A stretch of DNA of 49,822 bases from CAZYMF01 sp964648215 (GTDB lineage Bacteria > Desulfobacterota > Binatia > HRBIN30 > JACQVA1), in the NCBI GenBank assembly GCA_964648215.1, contig CAZYMF010000011.1:1-49822 (forward strand). The letters are read 5' to 3'. Positions within the stretch are counted from its first letter, which is position 1; every line of letters begins with the position of its first letter. Under the pieces are notes generated by a model that was not told the DNA's origin, searched no databases, and worked only from the letters and a program-made list of their open reading frames with translations. Both the position numbers and the translations under genes were made by a program. Shown here in pieces: positions 30,624-38,595 of this stretch.

Positions 30624-31766
30624 TCACTGGCCCGGAACGCCGCTCGGGCCCGGCTTGAAGCGGAAGATCTGGTAGGGCGCGTGGGCGCGCATGTGAGCGC
30701 TGCTGACGAACAGGACGTGCTGCAGCGAGCTGCAGGTGACGTAGAGCCAGCCGTCGGGGCCGAAGCTGAAGCCGTCGGGCCAGCGCAGCCGCGAGTCCTT
30801 GAGCAGCGTCGTCAGCTTGCCGTCCGGGCCCAGCATGAGAATGGCCGAGTGCTCCATGTCGCTGAGATAGATGTCGTCGCGCTCGTCCATGGTGAGGCCG
30901 TCGCTCAACGTCTTGGCGGCGAAGTCCTGCACCTTCGCCGACAGCGCCGCGGGGGACAGGGAGGTGTCGTTCAGGTCCTTGGTGGCGATGCGGTACATGC
31001 GGTCCCCGGTGACCGAGCCGTAGTACAGCCACTCGCCGCGCTTATCCAAGGCGATCGAGTCGACGCCGATGCGCAGCGTCGCCAGGCCGTAGATGGTCAT
31101 ATCGCGCTCGGGCGTCTGGATGATGTAGTCGCCGGCGCGCACCGATGGATCGTTGTCGAGCACACGGCGACTGGTCTTGTTGACCGTGTCGTAGACGATG
31201 ATCGCCGGCCGCTGCAGGATCGGGCTCGACTCGGCAATGTAGATCTTCTCGCCAGCCGGATCGACCTGAAAGTCGTTGAGCATGGAGAGAAAGCCGGCGA
31301 CCTCGGAGGGGAAGTCGTACTGCTGCACCAGGCGGTTGCTGGCGAGGTCGAAGGCCAACAGCCGCGGCTGACCCATGCCGTAGTTGGCGTAGTCGAGCGT
31401 CCACAGCCGACCCTGCCGATCGATGCGCAGCGAGAGGACGGTCTGGAAGTGCGGCTTCCCCTTCTCGGCGTGCTGGAAGGCCTCGTTCGGGTACGGCACC
31501 GGCTTGCCGTCGACGAGCTCGAGCACCCGGGCGGGCGGGTTGCCGTCGGGGTGGAGGGTGAAGAACACCCGGCCCGTGGGCGAAACGGCGATGTTCCCCG
31601 GCGGATAGTCGAGGTTGGCCACCACCTGCAGCGCCGAGCCCGGCAGCGTCGGCGCGGCGCTGCGGTCTTCCAGCCGCTTGCCGCCGCCAAGGGTGAGACG
31701 AATGAGCACGGCGGCCACCACGAGGATGGCGGCGAGGATCGCGACGATCTGTCCCAGACGTCTCAT
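30624..31766 (-). CDS. membrane-anchored beta-propeller, major royal jelly protein/yellow family
   Basis: 380 residues. A single N-terminal hydrophobic helix (residues 6-27) acts as signal anchor, so the propeller is extracytoplasmic. Repeated strand blocks follow: GNIAVSPTGRVFFTLHP, LSLRIDRQGRLWTLDYANYG, LNDFQVDPAGEKIYIAE, VDSIALDKRGEWLYYGS, KTLSDGLTMDERDDIYLSD, WPDGFSFGPDGWLYVTCS. These match the MRJP/yellow pattern, related to SMP-30/gluconolactonase propellers. Bacterial functions are not known; ligand or enzyme activity cannot be assigned. First gene of the cluster that continues with the exported thioredoxin. Confidence 0.85.
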   Translation of the reverse strand: MRRLGQIVAILAAILVVAAVLIRLTLGGGKRLEDRSAAPTLPGSALQVVANLDYPPGNIAVSPTGRVFFTLHPDGNPPARVLELVDGKPVPYPNEAFQHAEKGKPHFQTVLSLRIDRQGRLWTLDYANYGMGQPRLLAFDLASNRLVQQYDFPSEVAGFLSMLNDFQVDPAGEKIYIAESSPILQRPAIIVYDTVNKTSRRVLDNDPSVRAGDYIIQTPERDMTIYGLATLRIGVDSIALDKRGEWLYYGSVTGDRMYRIATKDLNDTSLSPAALSAKVQDFAAKTLSDGLTMDERDDIYLSDMEHSAILMLGPDGKLTTLLKDSRLRWPDGFSFGPDGWLYVTCSSLQHVLFVSSAHMRAHAPYQIFRFKPGPSGVPGQ

Positions 31767-31804
31767 GGCTAACGAGGCATCGCCTCAGAGCGAAGAGCGT
31801 GCAG

Positions 31805-31918
31805 AAGAGAATGGAGAACCGGGAACCGGGAATTGGGCACGGAAGACCGGCCAGTAGCGCGACCTTCGTTCACCGGTTCCACATTCCCTGTTCTCGGTTT
31901 CCCATTCTCCATTTCTTC
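31805..31918. repeat. imperfect inverted repeat of purine-rich units in a divergent promoter region
   Basis: Left arm 31805-31838 (containing GAATGGAGAACC then GGGAACCGGGAATT) is partly complementary to the right arm 31880-31918 (pyrimidine strand, ending CCCATTCTCCATTTCTTC), allowing a short insertion. It lies between the divergent starts of the beta-propeller gene (31766, -) and the DUF502 gene (32023, +), so it is not an ordinary terminator. The left arm consists of near-tandem ACCGGGA units. Confidence 0.6.
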
Positions 31919-32022
31919 CGGCCGACCCCCCGTGCCGGCTTTCTTGCCCCGCCGCGATGGCCGCGTCAACCGGGGGGCAAACAACGGTTGCAGCGACGCC
32001 TTCCGCCCGCTAGACCGCCTCC

Positions 32023-32670
32023 ATGCCCGGCGACTCCTATTTCACGCGGCTGCAGCACTTCGTACGGCGCAACTTCCTGGCGGGTCTGCTCGCCGTCCTG
32101 CCGCTGGTGATCACCATCTGGATCATCCACTGGTTGGTCGACCTGCTCGAATCGGGCATGCAGCTCCTGCCGGCGTTCCTGCGTCCGGAGCACCTGCTGC
32201 CGTTCTACATCCCGGGCCTGGGCGCGTTGATTACCCTGGTGATGATCGTCGTGCTGGGGATGGTGGTCTCCAACGTCGTCACCCAGCGCGTCACGCGCTA
32301 CGCCAACAGAGTCCTGCTGCGCATTCCCGTCTTCCGCGGCGTCTACGTCGCCGTCAAACGCCTGGTGGAGGCGATCCTGCTGCCGCAGCACGAGAACTTC
32401 CGCCGCGTCGTCCTGCTCGAGTACCCGCGCAAGGGCGTCTACGCCATCGGCCTGGTCACCGGGGTCACCGAGGGCGAGGTGCAGGAGCGCACCGCGGCCC
32501 GCGTCATGAACGTGTTCGTGCCGACCACGCCCAACCCCACCTCGGGTTACTATGTCCTGGTTCCGGAAGACGACATTATTCCCTTGTCGATGACCGTCGA
32601 GGAGGCCTTCAAGCTGGTGATGTCGGGCGGCATCGTCACCCCGCAGCGCGATCCCGACTCGACCCGCTAG
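32023..32670 (+). CDS. DUF502 family membrane protein
   Basis: 215 residues with the typical DUF502 pattern: a first membrane helix (FLAGLLAVLPLVITIWIIHWLVD), a second after IPGLGALITLVMIVVLGMVV, then IPVFRGVYVAVKRLVEAI and a soluble C-terminal half with FVPTTPNPTSGYYVLVPEDDI and SMTVEEAFKLVMSGGIV. The function of DUF502 is not established. The ATG at 32023 gives the usual short cytoplasmic N-terminus. The stop is 31 nt before the next hydrolase gene on the same strand. Confidence 0.92.
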   Translation: MPGDSYFTRLQHFVRRNFLAGLLAVLPLVITIWIIHWLVDLLESGMQLLPAFLRPEHLLPFYIPGLGALITLVMIVVLGMVVSNVVTQRVTRYANRVLLRIPVFRGVYVAVKRLVEAILLPQHENFRRVVLLEYPRKGVYAIGLVTGVTEGEVQERTAARVMNVFVPTTPNPTSGYYVLVPEDDIIPLSMTVEEAFKLVMSGGIVTPQRDPDSTR

Positions 32671-32701
32671 TGCGGCGGCGGTCTTCGGCCACGAGATCCA
32701 G

Positions 32702-33589
32702 ATGAGCCCGGCGCCGCGCGATCGCTTCGTCACCGCCAATCGTCTCGAGCTGCACCTGCTGGAGTGGGGTGACGCGGGCCCCGTCGTGCTCCTGCTGCAC
32801 GGCTTTCTCGAGCACGCGCACGTCTGGGACTGGGTCGCGCCGCGGCTGGTGGCGGCCGGCTATCACGTCTTCGCCCTCGACTGGCGCGGTCACGGCGACT
32901 CGTCGTGGATCGGCGCCGGCGGCTACTACCACTTCGTCGACTACGTCGCCGACCTGGCCGGCGTCGTGCGCGCCCTCGCCGACCGCGTCCTCCTGGTCGG
33001 CCACTCGATGGGCGGCGGCGCGGCCGTGCTCTACGCCGGCACCGAGCCGGAGCGCCTCGATGCCCTGGTCTCCATCGAAGGGCTCGGCGTTCCCGAAAGC
33101 GACCCGGACACGGCGCCGGAGCGCGTCGTTACCTGGCTACACGATCTCGACCGAGCGGCGGCGCGGCCGCGGCGGCCGGTGTCCGCGGCGGCCGCCGCGG
33201 CGCGGCTGCGCGAGCGTTCACCGCATCTGTCGGAGGACGCGGCTCTCCATCTGGTCAAGCACGGTACCCGCGAGGTGGGCGGAGAACGCCTGTGGAAGTT
33301 CGATCCGTTGCACCAGACGCGTGCGCCGCAGCCGACCCCGCTCGCCCAGGCCCGCGCCTTCTGGCGACGGGTCACCTGTCCGGTCCTCTACATCGAAGGG
33401 GCCGATAGCTGGCTGCGGCTGCCCGCCGGCGACGTCGACGAGCGGGTGGCCACGCTACACGCGCAACGGGCAACGCTCGCCGGCGCCGGCCACCACCCTC
33501 ATCTGGAGCAGCCGGAGGAGCTGGCGCGGGTGCTGCTCGAGTTCTTTGGCCGCGTGGCGGGCAAAGAACGGCCGAAAGCGAAAGGCTGA
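32702..33589 (+). CDS. alpha/beta hydrolase
   Basis: 295 residues. Motifs: VVLLLHGFLEHAHVWDWVAP (oxyanion), DWRGHGDSSWIGAGGYYHF, nucleophile elbow LVGHSMGGG (Ser), lid rich in Arg/Ala (about 145-185), late acid in IEGADSWLRLP, and catalytic His in GAGHHPHLEQPEE. Complete triad, no signal peptide, substrate unknown. It shares the GGYY block with the degenerate hydrolase at 28530-29165. The last codons (KERPKAKG) lie in a purine-rich repeat that continues past the stop (33573-33603), so the C-terminus may have been extended by that element. Confidence 0.9.
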   Translation: MSPAPRDRFVTANRLELHLLEWGDAGPVVLLLHGFLEHAHVWDWVAPRLVAAGYHVFALDWRGHGDSSWIGAGGYYHFVDYVADLAGVVRALADRVLLVGHSMGGGAAVLYAGTEPERLDALVSIEGLGVPESDPDTAPERVVTWLHDLDRAAARPRRPVSAAAAAARLRERSPHLSEDAALHLVKHGTREVGGERLWKFDPLHQTRAPQPTPLAQARAFWRRVTCPVLYIEGADSWLRLPAGDVDERVATLHAQRATLAGAGHHPHLEQPEELARVLLEFFGRVAGKERPKAKG

Positions 33590-33603
33590 AAGCGAAGAGA
33601 CCC
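33573..33603 (+). repeat. purine-rich quasi-tandem repeat at the 3' end of the hydrolase gene
   Basis: Units GAAAGCG, AAAGGCT, GAAAGCG overlap the stop codon of the alpha/beta hydrolase and run into the 31-nt gap before the convergent EF-hand-like gene. Same GAAAGCG unit as the left arm of the inverted repeat at 22204-22234. No opposite arm is seen here. Confidence 0.5.
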
Positions 33604-33620
33604 AGAGGGGAAACCGAACT

Positions 33621-34349
33621 TCACGGCGAGCCGCAGTCGCTCAGCGCGGCGTTGACGGCCCGGGTGAGGCAGTACACCGGCACCGTCTGGCCGCCGTCGC
33701 AGGCGACGGCGGGGCAGGCATCGAGAGAGAGGTTGCCGAGGGTGATATCGATTCCCGTGACCAGCTCGTCGACGGTCACGTGACTGTTGTCGTCGCAGTC
33801 ACCCGTGCAGACAACCGCCGTGGGAGTTGGAATCGGCGTCGGCGTCGGAGACGGCGTGCCCGGCGTCTGGGGCGGGGTAGGCGACGCCGGCGCGCCCTGC
33901 GCGATATCCAGCAACCCGCCGTTCCTGTCGGTGCGGGTGCAGGAGTCTTCCCCCGGGCAATTGAGCGCGCAGACCTCCAGATGATTGACGGCGTTCGCCA
34001 CGAGATCGACCGTCACCGTGTAGGCGTAGTTGTAGGTCGGCTGCGCGGGGAGACCGAGGACGAAAACGCAGCCGGCCTCGCCGCAGACGCGCAGCCGGGT
34101 CAGGGGTCCCCGCACCTGATCGATGGTCCCGCTGACGACCTGGCTCAGCGCGGCGGTCGGCGAGGTGGCGGGATCGACCCAGGTGTGTACGGGGCCGCAG
34201 TCGATAGGCGTTGCCGTCGGAGTCGGCGCCCGGGTCGCCGACGGCGTGGCGGTCGTGGCGTCGGAACAACGCGGAACGCCGAGGAGGAGTGAGACGAGAG
34301 CGCTCGTGCCGAGGAAGAAGGGCCAGCGCCTCTGGGTGGCCCGAAACAT
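33621..34349 (-). CDS. secreted Thr/Pro-rich protein with dockerin/EF-hand-like repeat
   Basis: 242 residues. The signal sequence (FFLGTSALVSLLLGVP) ends near a Cys (RCSDA); this is not a canonical lipobox, so Sec export is more likely than lipoprotein anchoring. A Thr/Pro/Ala linker follows, then a domain with paired Cys (CGEAGC, CALNCPGEDSC), a second Pro/Thr linker (about 150-175), and a C-terminal block starting CTGDCDDNSHVTVDELVTGID plus a second, eroded copy ending LTRAVNAALSDC. This is the same repeat type as in the protein at 21509-22195, with the second loop lacking its acidic residues. Function unknown. Confidence 0.75.
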   Translation of the reverse strand: MFRATQRRWPFFLGTSALVSLLLGVPRCSDATTATPSATRAPTPTATPIDCGPVHTWVDPATSPTAALSQVVSGTIDQVRGPLTRLRVCGEAGCVFVLGLPAQPTYNYAYTVTVDLVANAVNHLEVCALNCPGEDSCTRTDRNGGLLDIAQGAPASPTPPQTPGTPSPTPTPIPTPTAVVCTGDCDDNSHVTVDELVTGIDITLGNLSLDACPAVACDGGQTVPVYCLTRAVNAALSDCGSP

Positions 34350-34409
34350 CTTTTGTTTGCATAGCCCTGCCGCCGGACCGAGGTCAAGGGAAAACGACGC
34401 GGCATCCCT

Positions 34410-35246
34410 TCACGTCCGCTCGTGCTCGCCGTTGCCGAGCAGATCGGCGAGCCAGCGCGTCGCGCGGGTGCCCCAGTGCACCATCGAGTCGGCCACCCCG
34501 GGCATCAGGGCGGCCAGCTTCTCGAAGGTGGCGGAGCCGGGCGGCACGGAGATCTCCACCAGGCGGAAGCGGGCGGCGGCGAAGATGGCCCACACCACCC
34601 ACGACGGCGGCATGTTCAGAGCGGAGGGCCACAGCCCGCCCACTTCCTCATCGCGGGCCATCGGGGTGTCGATGACGCCGGGCATCACCAGGGCGACGTG
34701 GATGCCGGTGCCGTGCAGCTCGGCGCGCAGCGCCTCCGTCAACCCGACCAGGGCAAACTTGCTGGCGCAGTAGCCGCCCAGCGGCGACACGCCGCGGCGA
34801 CCGGCGAGCGAGGCGACGTTGACGATGCAACCGCCGCTGGTGTTCTTCTGCATGTGCCGGACGGCGTTCTGCATCACCAGCAGCGCGCCGAACAGGTTGA
34901 CCCGCAGCATGGCCGTCAGGTCGGCCGGCTTGAGGTCGACGACGCGCGACGGGATCAGCACGCCGGCGTTGTTGACCACCACGTCGACGTCGCCCAGCTC
35001 CTCGCGCACACGGCGAAAGCAGGCACGCACGTCGGTCGCCCGCGTGACGTCGGCCGGGACGACGAGAGCGCTGCCGCCCTTGGCGCTGATCTCCTTGGCC
35101 ACCATCTCCAGCGCCGCGCGCCGCCGTGCGACCAGCGCCACGCGCGCGCCCACGGCGCCGAAGGCAAGCGCCGTCTCGCGGCCGATGCCGCTCGAAGCGC
35201 CGGTGACGAGAACCGGCTTGTCCCGAAAGTCCTCGAACCAGGCCAT
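34410..35246 (-). CDS. SDR family oxidoreductase
   Basis: 278 residues from ATG 35246; the frame is open to 35300 but the upstream residues precede the usual N-terminus. Motifs: TGASSGIG, VVNNAGVLIPSR, Ser in VASLAGRRG, Tyr159 and Lys163 in YCASK, then VMPGVIDTPM. The C-terminal 70 residues (PPSWVVWAIFAAARFRLVEI) are typical of the extended membrane-associated-like SDRs annotated as DltE/YqjQ-like. Substrate unknown. It is divergent to the MFS transporter gene at 35406. Confidence 0.9.
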   Translation of the reverse strand: MAWFEDFRDKPVLVTGASSGIGRETALAFGAVGARVALVARRRAALEMVAKEISAKGGSALVVPADVTRATDVRACFRRVREELGDVDVVVNNAGVLIPSRVVDLKPADLTAMLRVNLFGALLVMQNAVRHMQKNTSGGCIVNVASLAGRRGVSPLGGYCASKFALVGLTEALRAELHGTGIHVALVMPGVIDTPMARDEEVGGLWPSALNMPPSWVVWAIFAAARFRLVEISVPPGSATFEKLAALMPGVADSMVHWGTRATRWLADLLGNGEHERT

Positions 35247-35405
35247 AAACGGACCCTCTCTTTCGGCACCAGCATCCGCCAGAGGGCCGGCTGCGGTCAA
35301 CCGATTCCTTGCCCGGGGGCGGTTGTCATTTCGTCATCGAGGTGATTTGAACACCGCGTCGCCGCCGGGCGCATACTTCACGAACCTGGTCTTGGTGAGC
35401 CCTCC

Positions 35406-36988
35406 GTGAACTCCTCGAAGCAACTCATGCCCCGCCCCCCGGTGCGCGCCTCGACGCCACCCGGGACACGGGGACGCATGATCACCCGCCTGGAAGCGCG
35501 GGGGACGTATCCGACCTGGGTCCTCATCGCCGCTCTCACCGGCGTGTTCGCCACCAGCTTCCCGATCACCATCCTGACGATCTCGCTGANNNNNNNNNNN
35601 NNNNNNNNNNNNNNNNNNNNNNNNNNNNNNNNNNNNNNNNNNNNNNNNNNNNNNNNNNNNNNNNNNNNNNNNNNNNNNNNNNNNNNNNNCTCACCGGCGT
35701 GTTCGCCACCAGCTTCCCGATCACCATCCTGACGATCTCGCTGACCGAAATCGCCAACGAGTTCGGGGTGCGCGAGACGACGATCGCGTGGGTCATCTCC
35801 GCGCCCGTCCTGCTCTCCGCGATCGCCCTGCCGCTGCTCGGCAAGCTCGGCGACCTGCACGGGCACCGCCGCGTCTTCCTCGGCGGCTTCGCCGCGGCCT
35901 CGGTCGCCGCGCTGGCGACGGCGTTCGCATGGGACGCCCCCTCGCTGATCGGGTTGCGGATCGTCGCCGCCGTTGTCGGCGCCGCGACCCAGCCGACGTC
36001 GATGGCGATCATCTTCAGCGTCTACGAGCCACACGACCGCGTGCGCGCGATGGGTTGGTGGGCGATGATGGGGGCGGCCGCGCCGGCGGCGGGCTTGGTG
36101 GCCGGAGGGCCGCTCGTCGACATGTTCGGCTGGCGCATCGTCTTCGTGCTGCAAGCCGCCTTTTCCCTGATAGCGCTCGCCGTGGCCGGCGTGATTTTGC
36201 GCGAGACCCCGCGGCACGAGGCGCGCTTCGATGTCGCCGGCGCAACCTCGCTGGCCATCGGCGTGGCCGGCCTCATGCTCGCTCTCGGTCGCAGTCGCGA
36301 CGTCGGCCCCGGAGCTCTGGAGATCTGGGCCGCCGTCGCCGCCGGGGTGATCGGTCTGGTCGCCTTCGTCCGTGTGGAGAATCGCGTGGTGGCGCCCCTG
36401 CTGCCGCTGGCCTATTTCCGGCGCCGCAACTTCACCGCCGCCCTGGTGGCGGGCTCCTTCATGGGCGCGGCCTACATGGGAGCGTTCGTGATCGCGCCGA
36501 TCGTGCTGCTCCAGATCTTCCACTACTCGATCACGGCCACCGCCGGCATCATGCTCAGCCGCACGCTCACCCTGACCGTGTCTTCTCCGCTCGGTGGTCA
36601 CCTCGGCACCCGCCTGGGCGAGCGCGTCACCGCCAGCCTCGGATCGGCCATCGTCGCCGTCTCGCTGGCGGTCGTCGCCCTCGGCACCGTCACCGTATCG
36701 CTCGGCGTCCTCTGCCTCGGCCTGGTGCTGCAGGGGCTCGGCAACGGCATCGCCGGCCCGCCCCTGACCGCGGCGGTGGCCAGCGCGGTGCCGACGTCGG
36801 ACCTCGGGATCGCCGCCGCCGCCAATCGTCTGACCGCCCAGGTCGGCGTGGCCTTCGGGATCACCACGCTGACCATGGTGTACGGCGGCATCAACACCGG
36901 CCCCGCTCTCGCCCGCGCCTTCGTCGTCGGAGCCGTCCTCGCCGTCGGATCGTTGATCGCCTCGGTGTGCATGGATCGCGGGCGATAG
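35406..36988 (+). CDS. MFS transporter (DHA2/EmrB-like), interrupted by an assembly gap
   Basis: The gene runs through the N run at 35590-35689. The 55 bp before the gap (35535-35589) are repeated exactly after it (35690-35744); removing 155 nt (gap plus one copy) restores one continuous frame. The restored protein starts at GTG 35406, ATG 35427 or ATG 35478 and reads TYPTWVLIAALTGVFATSFP, then LTEIANEFGVRETTIAWVIS. Family signs: GKLGDLHGHRRVFLGGF, RAMGWWAMMGAAAPAAGLVAGG (antiporter motif C region), FGWRIVFVLQAAFS, and about 12-14 membrane segments. Likely a proton-driven exporter of drugs or metabolites. The break is almost certainly an artefact, not a pseudogene. Confidence 0.85.
35535..35589 (+). 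repeat. first copy of exact 55-bp duplication flanking the N gap
   Basis: Identical base for base to 35690-35744. The length of 55 is a common de Bruijn k-mer size, so this most likely is the shared end of two contigs that a scaffolder failed to merge. Confidence 0.95.
35590..35689. other. scaffold gap of 100 N
   Basis: A run of exactly 100 undetermined bases, the conventional fill for a gap of unknown size. Because both flanks carry the same 55 bp, the true gap is probably zero or negative. Confidence 0.99.
35690..35744 (+). repeat. second copy of exact 55-bp duplication flanking the N gap
   Basis: Same sequence as 35535-35589. Reading continues from here into the body of the MFS gene in the frame that results after deleting 155 nt. 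Confidence 0.95.
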
Positions 36989-37161
36989 CGACAAGGGACA
37001 AGCTCCAAGTGGCAAGCCGAAGGGGACGCGGTGTCGTTCTTCCTGCGAACCGCCAACCGCCTGGCGCCAAGCGCTTGCAACCGCCCGCTGAAATCGAAAA
37101 TGCCCCACTACTTCCGGCGGCTGGGCTGCATGAACCGGAGATTTGGTGTAAGAGCGAGCGC

Positions 37162-37647
37162 ATGCCGAACGATCCGCCCGCAGGCGTAACCGGAGCCGAC
37201 CCCGGCGCACGCTCCCTCGACGTCGGGGCGACGCACGTGGCCTTGCCCGTCACCGACATCGAGGGCAGCGTCGCCTTCTACGCACGCTACGCCGCCATGC
37301 AGGTCGTGCACCGGCGCACCGATCCCGGCACCGACACCACCGTGGTGTGGCTGAGCGACCTCACCCGCCCCTTCGTCATCGTGCTGATTCAGGCGCCGGC
37401 GATCGATCACTGCCTGGGCGGGCTCTTCTGTCATCTCGGTGTCGCCGTCGCCAGCCGCGCGGAGGTGGATCAGCGCGTCGCCCAGGCTCGTGCCGAGGGG
37501 CTCCAGGTGATCGGACCCTTCGATCACGGCCATCCGGTCGGCTACTGGGCCTACATCGTGCACCCCGACGGTCACAACCTCGAGCTCTCCCATGGGCAAG
37601 AGGTGGGGCTGGCCGTGGCTGGGTACGGCTCGCCAGCGGAAGTGTAG
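37162..37647 (+). CDS. VOC (glyoxalase/bleomycin-resistance fold) family protein
   Basis: 161 residues from ATG 37162. Two beta-alpha-beta-beta-beta halves: THVALPVTDIEGSVAFYARYA with His25 as metal ligand, VVWLSDLTRPFVIVLI, then CHLGVAVASRAEVDQRV and a close VHPDGHNLELSHGQ with Glu as metal ligand. This is the standard metal-binding pattern of vicinal-oxygen-chelate enzymes. The substrate cannot be told (lactoylglutathione, aromatic diol, antibiotic and others are possible). It ends 22 nt before a terminator that serves the convergent gene. Confidence 0.88.
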   Translation: MPNDPPAGVTGADPGARSLDVGATHVALPVTDIEGSVAFYARYAAMQVVHRRTDPGTDTTVVWLSDLTRPFVIVLIQAPAIDHCLGGLFCHLGVAVASRAEVDQRVAQARAEGLQVIGPFDHGHPVGYWAYIVHPDGHNLELSHGQEVGLAVAGYGSPAEV

Positions 37648-37669
37648 CTCGTCTCCCGGGGCAACGACG

Positions 37670-37702
37670 AAAAAAAGGTCGAGCCTCGCGAGAGGCTCGA
37701 CC
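37670..37702 (-). terminator. intrinsic terminator of the membrane protein gene
   Basis: On the minus strand a perfect 11-bp stem (GGTCGAGCCTC, 37692-37702 pairing with 37677-37687) with a 4-nt loop is followed by seven T (A-run 37670-37676 on the plus strand). It lies 25 bp past the stop of the gene at 37728-38387 and also between two convergent genes. Confidence 0.9.
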
Positions 37703-37727
37703 TCGATCCCGCCCGGAGAGTCGCTTC

Positions 37728-38387
37728 CTATCTCTCCGCCTCGGCCCAGAATGTCGCGAACATCATCGTCGCGAACGAGGTTCCGGTCAGGATGACGGCA
37801 ACGCCGAAGGTCAGCATCGCCACCAGGGAGAGCGTGACCGGGTTGAACCCGGACAGCGCCAGGATACCGAGGATGATGCCGGCGAACGCGGCCAGCATGC
37901 TCGGCGCCGGGGTAACGTAGATCGCCTCGGGGGCGTGAGCCTCGTGGCGGGTCGTCAGCGGGCCCAACCGCGATACCGTCCCGGTCGCCACCAGCAGGCC
38001 GGCGCCGAAGACGATGGCCGCAACCGGCACCAGGACGGCGGCGTGGGTTCCCACCAGTGCCAGAACTCCCAGCACGACGCCGGTCGCACCGCACAGCCAC
38101 TCCGTCACCATCCCTTCGCTGATCATCTCGCGCAGCGGCGGTGCCTCGGTGGCCGCCACCTGCGCGAAGCGGGCGCCGATCACCGCGCCCAGAAGCAACA
38201 GTGAGGCGCCGACCACGATGGTGGCGATCGACATCAGCTCGACCGGGGCGATCTGCAACAAGCCCAGTACCGCCAGGACCACCGCGGCGGCACCGGTGCT
38301 CGCTTCGGTCAGCGAGCCGCCGAACGCAACCCTCGATTCTTCCCGTGCGGGAAAAGCGTGACCCGTAGTAGCAGTGACGTCAGACAT
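37728..38387 (-). CDS. multi-pass membrane protein, DUF308/HdeD-like
   Basis: 219 residues from ATG 38387, which follows a very strong ribosome site (AAGGAGGT, 8 nt upstream); the in-frame start at 38417 is therefore rejected. About six hydrophobic segments occur in pairs, for example AAAVVLAVLGLLQIAPVELMSIATIVVGASLLLLGAVIGA, WLCGATGVVLGVLALVGTHAAVLV and MLAAFAGIILGILALSGFNPVTLSLVAMLTFGVAVILTG read in blocks. The three-fold repeat of helix-short loop-helix resembles HdeD/DUF308 proteins. Role unknown. The strong ribosome site and intrinsic terminator suggest a well-expressed monocistronic gene. Confidence 0.8.
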   Translation of the reverse strand: MSDVTATTGHAFPAREESRVAFGGSLTEASTGAAAVVLAVLGLLQIAPVELMSIATIVVGASLLLLGAVIGARFAQVAATEAPPLREMISEGMVTEWLCGATGVVLGVLALVGTHAAVLVPVAAIVFGAGLLVATGTVSRLGPLTTRHEAHAPEAIYVTPAPSMLAAFAGIILGILALSGFNPVTLSLVAMLTFGVAVILTGTSFATMMFATFWAEAER

Positions 38388-38595
38388 GTCTTCGTACCTC
38401 CTTACCTGCCCAGCCAAGGAAGCCTAAACTGTGCCAAGAAGCCCGGCCGCAACCCGGAATGTGAGCCCGAGCACCGCCACCGCAGTTGTTACAAACTCCC
38501 TGCAAGTTCTTCTGCCTCGTAGTCTGTAACTGCCGGCATCCAACGACGCAGCGCTCCCACGGCACCACCCCGGTGGCAGCGGCGCCGGCGGCGGC

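Noticed and set aside
35378..37210. 610-codon minus frame across the N gap
   Set aside because: It reads through undetermined bases and antisense to the MFS gene; no domain.
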